From Haloparvum alkalitolerans (GTDB lineage Archaea; Halobacteriota; Halobacteria; Halobacteriales; Haloferacaceae), in NCBI RefSeq assembly GCF_050122995.1, contig NZ_JBNLIA010000002.1, positions 62,001 to 126,000 of the forward strand: a DNA stretch of 64,000 bases, given 5' to 3'. Both the position numbers and the translations under genes were made by a program. Numbering within the stretch: the stretch's first letter is position 1; each line of letters begins with the position of its first letter. This document shows, piece by piece, positions 24,327 through 31,101 of the stretch. The notes beneath the pieces are model-generated. The model saw only the letters and a program-made list of their open reading frames with translations. It had not been told where the DNA came from and made no database searches.

Positions 24327-25382
24327 TCAGTCGTTCACGCCGTCGTTCGGCGGATCCGCCGCGTCCGAGGCGCCGTCGATGTCGAGCGCCATCGAGGGGT
24401 ACCAGCCGGCCACCGCGGGCAGGTAGACGCCGAGGAAGCGGTCGACGAGCACGACCGACACCGCGGCCGCCTCGGGGACGCCGAGCGCGACGAACACCAC
24501 CGTCGTCGTCGCCTCGGTGACGCCGATGCCGCCGGGCGTCAGCGGCAGCAGGGTGACGCTGTAGGCGGCGACCAGGTACAGCGGCAGCAGGGCCGCGGGC
24601 TCGAAGGGCGCGCCGAACGCCGCGAGCAGGACCAGCACGCGGAGGCCGGGCGCGAGCACCGAGAAGACGGTCCAGCCGGCGGCGTACCGCCCCCAGAGGC
24701 CGGGGTCGACCGCGAGCCGGCGGAACGAGGCGCTCGCGGCTGCGGTGAACTCCCGCAGCCCCGCGACGCGCTCCGCGGCCGCGGCGCCGACCCGCGGAAG
24801 CCGCCCCGCCAGCGCCGCGAGCGCGTCCACGAGGCGGTCGAGCAGCGGGAGATTGATGCCGGCCAGAAGCACCGCACCGCCGGCCGCGAGGTAGAGCCCG
24901 GTCGAAAGCGCGAGCAGCGACAGGATCCCGGGCGAGAGCCGCGGCGCGGCGGCCGCCACGCCGACCGCGGCCGCGACCCCGTACAGCACCGCGTAGATCC
25001 CGGTGTGAACGCCCGAAACCGAGGCGCCGTCGGCGTAGGACATCCCGGTCCGGCTCCGCAGGACGAACGGCGCCGCCACGCGCCCGGAGAGCCGCGAGGG
25101 GAGCAACTGGTTGAGGAAGTAGACGGTGAGGTCGACGCTCGCGGCCGCGCGGAACGACGCCGCGCCGACCCGCGCCATCAGCACCTGCCAGGTGTAGAAG
25201 CGCGCAAGCAGGCCGACGACCGAGACGCCGAGCACGACCGCGATCTCGGCGGGACCGAGGCGCCCGAGGAGGCCGAGCACCTCGCCGAACCGCACCTGCG
25301 TCGACACCCACCCGAGCGCCGCGATCCCGAGTCCGTACTGGAGCGCGGCGACCGCCAGATCGCGGGGGGAGCGGTCCGCCAC
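24327..25382 (-). CDS. Lysylphosphatidylglycerol synthase TM-domain/flippase-like protein
   Basis: A 351-residue polytopic membrane protein (about eight helices) of the UPF0104/LPG-synthase transmembrane family, which also includes AglD-type and flippase-like proteins of surface polysaccharide pathways. Landmarks are VYFLNQLLPSRLSGRVAAPFVLRSR near residues 87-112, the Pro/Gly-rich VTLLPLTPGGIGVTEATTT and the late VLVDRFLGVYLPAVAG. I chose the GTG at 25380-25382, one base after the deacetylase stop; a start at 25424 would overlap that gene by 41 nt with a polar leader. It is the last gene of the minus-strand cluster and probably moves or modifies a lipid-linked glycan. Confidence 0.75.
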   Translation of the reverse strand: MADRSPRDLAVAALQYGLGIAALGWVSTQVRFGEVLGLLGRLGPAEIAVVLGVSVVGLLARFYTWQVLMARVGAASFRAAASVDLTVYFLNQLLPSRLSGRVAAPFVLRSRTGMSYADGASVSGVHTGIYAVLYGVAAAVGVAAAAPRLSPGILSLLALSTGLYLAAGGAVLLAGINLPLLDRLVDALAALAGRLPRVGAAAAERVAGLREFTAAASASFRRLAVDPGLWGRYAAGWTVFSVLAPGLRVLVLLAAFGAPFEPAALLPLYLVAAYSVTLLPLTPGGIGVTEATTTVVFVALGVPEAAAVSVVLVDRFLGVYLPAVAGWYPSMALDIDGASDAADPPNDGVND

Positions 25383-25383
25383 A

Positions 25384-26280
25384 CTACGCCCCTCCGTCGG
25401 GCGGTTCCGGCTCCCCACCGTCACCCAGTCCGGCGTCCGCGAGCACGTCCTCGCAGGCGACGAACGAGAACTCCGTCGAGAGGATGCGCTCGACCGCGCG
25501 CCGCATCCAGTCGCCGGTCCTGGCGTACACTCGCTTCGGAACGCCCTCGACGTCCGGGAGGTCGACGAACTCCCACGGGTGGACGTACAGCACGGGGGCG
25601 ATCCCCCGACGCGCGAGCAGGCGCATCCCGAGGGTCGTGTACCGGACGCCGAAGAAGCGCAGCCACGTCCCCGTCAGCGGGAGCCCGATACCGGGAAACA
25701 CCGCGGTCGGCACCTCCGCGAGGCCGGCCGGCGCGGTCGGGTCGACCGCGGTCGCGGGCGCGGGCCGGTGGAGGTCGTACTCGCCGCCGTACCAGCCGGG
25801 AATCGCGCGACAGGAGACGACGCTCGCGTCGTAGGCGTAGCCCGCCGCGTCGAGCGCCGCGAAGTGGTCGTCCCCGAAGTCGAACGCCGGCGCGCGAAAG
25901 CCCGCGACCGACGCGCCAGTGACGGTCTCGAGCCGCTCCTTCGACCGGACGAGTTCCTCGCGGCGCTCGTCGGGCGAGAGGTCGGTCAGCAGTCGGTGCG
26001 TGTGTGTGTGCGAGCCCACCTCGTGGCCGGCGTCGACGAACGCGCCGACGGCGCCGGGATGCTCCTCGGCCACCTCGGAGACGACGAACGCCGTCGTCCG
26101 GGCGTCGTGGCGCGCGAACGCCTCCCGCAAAAACCGTGCGCCCGCCAGCCCGACGCTCGGGTCGTCGAGCGTCCCCGAGGCGTTCCTGTACGCGGGCGTG
26201 TGACGGAACAGCTCCACGTCGACCGAGAGGACGGCGCGGCGCGCGTCGCTCGGCCCGCCGCCGCGGCCCCCGTCACTCAT
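25384..26280 (-). CDS. Polysaccharide deacetylase-family protein (NodB-type)
   Basis: A 298-residue NodB-homology carbohydrate esterase. It shows LSVDVELF with the catalytic Asp pair region, GHEVGSHTHTHRLLTDLS holding the metal-binding His pair, GFRAPAFDFG, and LYVHPWEFVDLP near the C-terminus. These correspond to the canonical NodB motifs for metal-dependent removal of N- or O-acetyl groups from glycans. No signal peptide is seen, so it may act inside the cell on a precursor. ATG at 26278-26280 overlaps the DUF2304 stop by 8 nt. It belongs to a run GT2, DUF2304, deacetylase, flippase-like. Confidence 0.85.
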   Translation of the reverse strand: MSDGGRGGGPSDARRAVLSVDVELFRHTPAYRNASGTLDDPSVGLAGARFLREAFARHDARTTAFVVSEVAEEHPGAVGAFVDAGHEVGSHTHTHRLLTDLSPDERREELVRSKERLETVTGASVAGFRAPAFDFGDDHFAALDAAGYAYDASVVSCRAIPGWYGGEYDLHRPAPATAVDPTAPAGLAEVPTAVFPGIGLPLTGTWLRFFGVRYTTLGMRLLARRGIAPVLYVHPWEFVDLPDVEGVPKRVYARTGDWMRRAVERILSTEFSFVACEDVLADAGLGDGGEPEPPDGGA

Positions 26281-26740
26281 GGTCGTCGGGGTCATCGCTG
26301 TCGCCGCGACCCCCGGCCGCTTCCAGTTCGGCGTCCAGCAGGCTCAGGCGCTCGTTCAGCCGGGAGACGCGGTCGTACAGTTTCCCGATGCGGTTGAGCA
26401 GGTAGATGACCAGCGCGAACAGCGTCAGGTTCGAGACGACGAGGATGGCTCGTGCGCGCAACTCCAGTCCGAGCAGGCGCGCCACGAAGTCGAACGCGCC
26501 CGGGAACAGCGCCACGAAGACGAGTCCGCCCCCCACCGCGACCGAGAGGACGAACACCGCGACCGCCTCCCGGCCCTTCCGCACGAGGAAGTAGCCGTTC
26601 GCGAGGAACAGCAGGCCGACGAGCAGCGAGACGACGTTGACCAGCGAGTAGTCGAACGTACCGAGCACCGCCGGAGCACCGGCGGTGACGGGAGCGTCGA
26701 GCGTGACGAGAGCGCCGGTCGTTGCGAGTGTGTCGATCAT
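26273..26740 (-). CDS. DUF2304-family membrane protein
   Basis: A 155-residue protein with three or four hydrophobic helices (YSLVNVVSLLVGLLFLANGY, AVFVLSVAVGGGLVFVALF, AILVVSNLTLFALVIYLL). A cytoplasmic coiled coil (LNRIGKLYDRVSRLNERLSLLDAELE) and an acidic tail end it. This is the DUF2304 layout. DUF2304 genes commonly sit beside a dolichol-phosphate-type GT2 glycosyltransferase and may anchor it in the membrane; here the GT2 gene ends 6 nt upstream. The ATG at 26738-26740 (MIDTLATTG) is chosen by position after the GT2 stop. Confidence 0.8.
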   Translation of the reverse strand: MIDTLATTGALVTLDAPVTAGAPAVLGTFDYSLVNVVSLLVGLLFLANGYFLVRKGREAVAVFVLSVAVGGGLVFVALFPGAFDFVARLLGLELRARAILVVSNLTLFALVIYLLNRIGKLYDRVSRLNERLSLLDAELEAAGGRGDSDDPDDHE

Positions 26741-26745
26741 GGGAG

Positions 26746-27420
26746 TCACCGGAACAGGAGGACGCGCAACACCACGTCGGTCATGCGGAGCGGGTAGAGG
26801 ACGAACGTGTCCAGCGTGAACTGCGAGTCGCCCTCCTCGCGGGTCGGCATCGCGACCGACACCTCCGTGATGCGCTGGTCGCGCTTCGCCGCGTCGAGCG
26901 TCTGCTCGACCGCCCAGTGTCTGTCCGAGCGGTGGAGGATCTCGGCCAGCGCGTCGACGCGGTAGACGCGGAAGCCGCTGGTCACGTCCGTGATGTCGAC
27001 GCCGCCGAGCACGTTCACGACGGTCGTGAAGAAGCTGATCCCGAGCCGCCGGACGAAGCCGTACTCCTCGAAGCTCTCGTTGAGGTACCGGCTGGCGATC
27101 ACCATATCCGCGTCCTCGGCCGCCTCCAGCAGGCGCGGGATGTGGGCCGGGTCGTGTTGGCCGTCCCCGTCGACCTGCACCACGAGGTCGTAGTCGTTGC
27201 GGATCGCGTACTGGTAGCCGGTCCTGACCGCGCCGCCGACGCCCGTGTTGAACACGTGCTCGACGACGGTCGCGCCGTGGTCGCGCGCGACCGCGGCGGT
27301 CGCGTCGCTGGAGCCGTCGTCGACGACGACGACCTCGTCGACGTGTTCGCTCGTGCCCTCGATCACGGGGCCGACCGTCTCGGCCTCGTTGTACGCGGGG
27401 AGGACGGCTACGGTTCGCAC
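26746..27420 (-). CDS. Glycosyltransferase family 2 (dolichol-phosphate hexosyltransferase-like)
   Basis: A 224-residue GT2 enzyme that likely charges a dolichol-phosphate carrier with a nucleotide sugar. The GT-A motifs VAVLPAYNEAETV, VVVVDDGSSDAT and QVDGDGQHDP (DxD for the metal-sugar diphosphate) are clear, followed by ASRYLNE and TDVTSGFRVYRVDAL. It lacks C-terminal membrane helices, which are supplied by the adjacent DUF2304 protein. A GTG at 27418-27420 is chosen as start because a TATA-like TTCATAAG lies about 26-34 nt upstream and the N-terminus then begins directly at the first beta strand. The sugar donor is unknown. Confidence 0.85.
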   Translation of the reverse strand: MRTVAVLPAYNEAETVGPVIEGTSEHVDEVVVVDDGSSDATAAVARDHGATVVEHVFNTGVGGAVRTGYQYAIRNDYDLVVQVDGDGQHDPAHIPRLLEAAEDADMVIASRYLNESFEEYGFVRRLGISFFTTVVNVLGGVDITDVTSGFRVYRVDALAEILHRSDRHWAVEQTLDAAKRDQRITEVSVAMPTREEGDSQFTLDTFVLYPLRMTDVVLRVLLFR

Positions 27421-27584
27421 GTGCCCGAGAGAACCCGCGGCCCGCACTTATGAATGTCGTTCGCCCGAGGGCGTCGCGGCCGGGCGGCGAGGGCGCCACG
27501 GCCGGCCGGAGAGGGCGCCGACGCCGGAGCGCCGTTCGCGCGCACGACGAAAGCGACTTGTGAGTCGGCCGGGACCGTCCCGAC

Positions 27585-29141
27585 ATGAGCAGAACGGTCG
27601 TCGTGGGGCTGGACGGGTCGAACTGGCGCTTGCTCGAACCGTGGCTCGACGACGGCACCCTCCCGAACCTCGCCGCCCTCCGCGAGGAGAGCTCGTGGGC
27701 CGAGACCGAGAGCTGTCTCCCGCCGGTCACCTTCCCGAACTGGAAGTGCTACTCGTCCGGCAAGAACCCCGGAAAGTTCGGCGTCTACTGGTTCGAGCGC
27801 GTCGACCTCGCGGCCGGCGAGATCGAGGTGACCAACGGCGCGGACTTCGAGACGCTCGAGCTGTGGGACTACCTCAACGACGAGGGCCACCGCGCGGGCG
27901 TGGTCAACATGCCCACGATGTACCCGCCCCGCGACATCGACGGCCCCGTCGTCGCCGGCGGCCCCGACGCCGTCGAGGGCGAGTACCGCTCCATCAGCGG
28001 CGGCTACGCCACCCCCGAGGGGCTCGCCGACGACCTCGAGGAGCGCTTCGACTACCGCGTCCACCCCGACCCCCTGCTCTCCTCCAACGAGGAGACCGGC
28101 GCCGAGGTCGACGCCATCCTCGACCTCCTCGAGAAGCGCTTCGAGGTCGCCACGACCCTCCTGGAGGAGGAAGACCTCGAGTTCGTCCACGTCACGCTGT
28201 TCTACCTCAACGTGCTCCAGCACTTCTTCTGGAACGACGAGCCGACGAAGCGCGCCTACGAGATCGTCGACGAGTGGGTCGGCCGGATCGACGAGATGGA
28301 GGAGACGAACCTGGTGATCATGTCCGATCACGGCTGCGCGCCGACGACGACGGAGTTCTACGTGAACGAGTGGCTGGCCGAGAACGGCTACCAGACGCGG
28401 TCGGCGAGCGTGGACAGCGTGCTCCAGAAGGTGGGCATCGACCGCGAGAACGCCCTCGCGGCCGCGAAGGCGGTCGGCGCGGTCGACCTCCTCGCGAAGG
28501 TGGTCCCCGAGCGACTCCAGCAGCTCGTCCCCCAGAGCGCGGGCCTCAAGAGGGACAGAAAACTGGAGGCGATGGATCTGTCGGAGACGAAGGCGGTCGC
28601 GAGCGGGCAGGGACCCATCTACCTCAACCCCGCCTTCGACACGGAGGCGGTCCGGGAGGAGCTGATCGCGGACCTCGAAGCGGTGGAGGACGACCACGGC
28701 CCGCTGTTCGACGGGGTGTACCGCGCCGAAGAGGTGTACGAGGGGCCGCACCTCGGCGAGTCGGACGCGCCCGCGGTCGTGGTCGACCAGCGCGACGGCG
28801 TCCACGTCAACGACGGCGTCGGCGGCGGCGACGTACTGGCGGGCCCGGACCGCTGGCGCGCCGAGAACACGCGCAACGGCCTCTTCCTCGCCAGCGGCCC
28901 CGACTTCGAACACCGCGGCGAACTCGAGCAGATCAGCATCACCGACATGGCCCCGACCCTGCTCGCGGCCGCCGGCTGTGCCGTCCCCACCGACATGGAC
29001 GGCGACGTGCTCCCCATGCTCGCCGGCGAGGCGGCCGAGGACGCCGACACGCGCGACCCCCTCTCGCCCGCCGCGGCCGCGACCGACCGCGACACCGACG
29101 GCGTCGAAAACCGACTCAAACAACTCGGCTACATGGAGTAG
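27585..29141 (+). CDS. Alkaline phosphatase-superfamily phosphodiesterase
   Basis: A 518-residue member of the type I phosphodiesterase/nucleotide pyrophosphatase group. The N-terminal metal site is VVVGLDGSNWRLLEP. The nucleophile region is LPPVTFPNWKCYSSGKNPGKFGVYW (catalytic Thr in PVTFPNW), and a second metal site is IMSDHGCAPTTTEFYVNEWL. The C-terminus has ITDMAPTLLAAAG with MDGDVL, typical of this superfamily. In haloarchaea such genes often neighbour glycosylation loci, as here, being divergent from the GT2 operon and followed by aglJ. A role in cleaving phospho-glycans or nucleotide sugars is inferred; no signal peptide is visible. Confidence 0.85.
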   Translation: MSRTVVVGLDGSNWRLLEPWLDDGTLPNLAALREESSWAETESCLPPVTFPNWKCYSSGKNPGKFGVYWFERVDLAAGEIEVTNGADFETLELWDYLNDEGHRAGVVNMPTMYPPRDIDGPVVAGGPDAVEGEYRSISGGYATPEGLADDLEERFDYRVHPDPLLSSNEETGAEVDAILDLLEKRFEVATTLLEEEDLEFVHVTLFYLNVLQHFFWNDEPTKRAYEIVDEWVGRIDEMEETNLVIMSDHGCAPTTTEFYVNEWLAENGYQTRSASVDSVLQKVGIDRENALAAAKAVGAVDLLAKVVPERLQQLVPQSAGLKRDRKLEAMDLSETKAVASGQGPIYLNPAFDTEAVREELIADLEAVEDDHGPLFDGVYRAEEVYEGPHLGESDAPAVVVDQRDGVHVNDGVGGGDVLAGPDRWRAENTRNGLFLASGPDFEHRGELEQISITDMAPTLLAAAGCAVPTDMDGDVLPMLAGEAAEDADTRDPLSPAAAATDRDTDGVENRLKQLGYME

Positions 29142-29187
29142 CTGAGTGCCCGCCGGGAGCGGAGGGTTCCGCCGTCGCGTCAAACCG

Positions 29188-29196
29188 TATACTTAA
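29188..29196 (+). promoter_or_regulatory. TATA-like box of aglJ
   Basis: TATACTTAA lies 27-35 nt before the ATG at 29223, in an 81-nt gap after the phosphodiesterase gene. It suggests aglJ has its own promoter. Confidence 0.5.
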
Positions 29197-29222
29197 CCAC
29201 CCGGGCGGGCGACGGGCCGGTA

Positions 29223-30149
29223 ATGGCGAGTCGCGACGACGTGTGCGTCCTCCTGCCGACCTACAACGAGGCCGCGACCATCGCGGACGTGGTCGGGGGC
29301 TATCGGGCGGAGGGACTGGAGAACGTCGTCGTGATCGACGGCGGCTCGGAGGACGGCACTCGCGAGCGCGCCGCCGAGGCGGGCGCGCGAGTCGTCGAGC
29401 AGTCGGGCGACGGCAAGGGACAGGCGGTCCGCGAGGCGGTCCGCGACCACGTCGACGCCGACTACGTGCTGATGGCCGACGCCGACGCGACCTACGACGC
29501 CGCCGACGCCGACGCGATGCTGGAGCCGCTGCTGTCGGGCGAGGCCGAGCACGTGATCGGCGACCGGTTCGCGGACATGCGGGAGGGGGCGATGACCCGG
29601 CTCAACCGGATCGGCAACCGGCTCATCAACGGCGCATTCCGCCTGATCCACGGCGAGGACTACGGCGACATCCTCTCCGGGTACCGCGCGTTCACTCGCG
29701 AGTCGTTCCAGCAGCTCACCCTGAGCGCCGAGGGGTTCGGCATCGAGACCGAGATGGCCGTCGAGTGCGTCAAACACGACGTGCCGGTCGCGGTCGTCCC
29801 CATCACCTACCGGCCGCGCCCCTCCGGGTCGGACACGAACCTCAACCCCGTCCGCGACGGCGGGATCATCTTCCTGGAGCTGTTCCGCAAGGCGAAGACG
29901 AACAACCCCCTGTTCTACTTCGGGAGCGTCGGCGCGGCGTCGACGACCGCCGGCCTGGCCGTGGCCGCCTACGTGCTCTACGACTGGATCGCGTACGGTA
30001 TCGGCCACCAGATCCTCGCCATCGTGGCGGCGGCGGGCGTCCTGTTGGGGTTCCAGCTGCTGATGTTCGGCTTCCTCGCGGACATGATGCTGTCGCTCCA
30101 CCGCGAACAGATACGACGGCTGGACGGACGGCGGGACGGCGACGGCTGA
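29223..30149 (+). CDS. aglJ: AglJ-like dolichol-phosphate glycosyltransferase of S-layer N-glycosylation
   Basis: A 308-residue GT2 enzyme resembling AglJ, which in Haloferax loads the first hexose of the N-linked glycan onto dolichol phosphate. The catalytic domain has CVLLPTYNEAATIADVV, VVIDGGSEDGTRE, the Gly-rich GDGKGQAVREAV and LMADADATYD. A ...DILSGYRAFTRESFQQL motif and the PITYRPRPSGSDTNLNPVRDG stretch are typical of this subfamily. Two C-terminal hydrophobic helices (about 228-285) anchor it to the membrane. It ends 34 nt from the convergent grpE stop. Assignment rests on subfamily resemblance, not on a full agl cluster. Confidence 0.8.
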   Translation: MASRDDVCVLLPTYNEAATIADVVGGYRAEGLENVVVIDGGSEDGTRERAAEAGARVVEQSGDGKGQAVREAVRDHVDADYVLMADADATYDAADADAMLEPLLSGEAEHVIGDRFADMREGAMTRLNRIGNRLINGAFRLIHGEDYGDILSGYRAFTRESFQQLTLSAEGFGIETEMAVECVKHDVPVAVVPITYRPRPSGSDTNLNPVRDGGIIFLELFRKAKTNNPLFYFGSVGAASTTAGLAVAAYVLYDWIAYGIGHQILAIVAAAGVLLGFQLLMFGFLADMMLSLHREQIRRLDGRRDGDG

Positions 30150-30183
30150 GCGCGGATCGACGGCGGCCGGAAACCGACCCGGA

Positions 30184-30948
30184 CTACTCGTCGCCGTCGG
30201 AGACGGTCACCTGCGCCTCGCGGATCACCTTCTCGCCCAGCTCGTAGCCGGGCTGGTACACCTCGTGGACCGTCCCCTCGGGCTGGTCGCTCTCGACGCG
30301 GAGCATCACCTGATGACGCGTCGGGTCCACGTCGGCGCCCGGCTCCGGCTCGATGGGCTCGACGCCCTCCGCCTCCAGCACGCGGTCGAACTCCTCCAGC
30401 GTGGACTCGACGCCCGGCCGGATGTCCGCGCCCTCCTCCTGGTCGAGCGCCCGGATCAGGTTGTCGCGGACGGGGACGATGCGCTCCACCAGGTCCTCGG
30501 CCGCGCGCTCCTTGATCCGCTCCTGTTTCCGCTGCTGGCGCTGCTTGTAGTTCTGGAAGTCGGCCTTCGAACGCTTCAGTCGGCTCTCGAGGTCCGCGAC
30601 CGTCTCCTCGGCCTCGGCGAGTTCCGCCTCCAGTTCGGTCACGCCCGCCTCGAGGTCCGCGACCGCCGAGGCGAGCTCCTCGTCGTGGGCCGCGACGCGG
30701 TCGGCGAGGGGCGTCTCGGTCTCGCCGTCGTCGGTCGTCCGGCCGCCGGCGGCGCCGTTCGCGTCGGCCGACTCCCCGTCGTCGGTCGTCCGGCCGCCGG
30801 CGGCGCCGTTCGCGTCGGCCGACTCCCCGTCGGCGGCCGCGGCGGGGTTCTCGCCTGCGGCCTCCGCGGCGCTCGCCGCGTCCCCGGCCGCGCCCGATTC
30901 GTCGTTCGGCGCCTCGACCTCGACGTCGACGGCGTCGTCGTCGCTCAT
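30184..30948 (-). CDS. grpE: Nucleotide exchange factor GrpE
   Basis: A 254-residue GrpE that releases ADP from DnaK. A long acidic N-terminus (about residues 1-85) contains a perfect 17-residue duplication (GESADANGAAGGRTTDD twice). The coiled coil and head follow: ELEAELAEAEETVADLESRLKRSKADFQNYKQRQQRKQE, VERIVPVRDNLIRAL, then the GrpE C-terminal motif PTRHQVMLRVESDQPEGTVHEVYQPGYELGEKVIREAQV. Haloarchaeal grpE is often next to dnaK, but here the flanking genes are aglJ and menD. A CTTAAG box lies 25-30 nt before the ATG at 30948. Confidence 0.93.
   Translation of the reverse strand: MSDDDAVDVEVEAPNDESGAAGDAASAAEAAGENPAAAADGESADANGAAGGRTTDDGESADANGAAGGRTTDDGETETPLADRVAAHDEELASAVADLEAGVTELEAELAEAEETVADLESRLKRSKADFQNYKQRQQRKQERIKERAAEDLVERIVPVRDNLIRALDQEEGADIRPGVESTLEEFDRVLEAEGVEPIEPEPGADVDPTRHQVMLRVESDQPEGTVHEVYQPGYELGEKVIREAQVTVSDGDE
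30725..30826 (-). repeat. 51-bp perfect tandem duplication inside grpE
   Basis: Two exact 51-bp copies (30725-30775 and 30776-30826) encode the duplicated 17-residue unit in the acidic N-terminal linker of GrpE. Identity at every base indicates a recent duplication in a segment under little constraint. Confidence 0.95.
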
Positions 30949-30972
30949 GTGCGAGGGGAGGCCCGCGCCGGG

Positions 30973-30978
30973 CTTAAG
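30973..30978 (-). promoter_or_regulatory. TATA-like box of grpE
   Basis: CTTAAG lies 25-30 nt upstream of the ATG at 30948 on the minus strand, in the shared divergent gap with menD. Confidence 0.45.
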
Positions 30979-31018
30979 GCTTGCAGAACGCCGCGGCCGG
31001 GGTTCGCTTCCCCCGGCT

Positions 31019-31076
31019 GCGTTCCGCTCGTCGCGGCCGCGTTCCGCCCACTCGGTCGCGTTCCGCCGGCTTATAA
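31019..31076 (+). promoter_or_regulatory. menD promoter with three GCGTTCCGC repeats and a TATA box
   Basis: GCGTTCCGC occurs at 31019-31027, 31039-31047 and 31058-31066 (periods 20 and 19 bp, about two helical turns), directly upstream of TTATAA at 31071-31076. The TATA box is 26-31 nt before the menD ATG. Repeats on one DNA face just upstream of the TATA box would suit an activator or repressor binding site. No regulator is known to me. Confidence 0.5.
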
Positions 31077-31101
31077 GCCCGCGACCCCCGAACGGGAACT
31101 A

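Noticed and set aside
30973..31101. tRNA or small RNA gene in the grpE-menD gap
   Set aside because: No cloverleaf or T-loop consensus is present, and the structure seen is three direct repeats plus promoter boxes.
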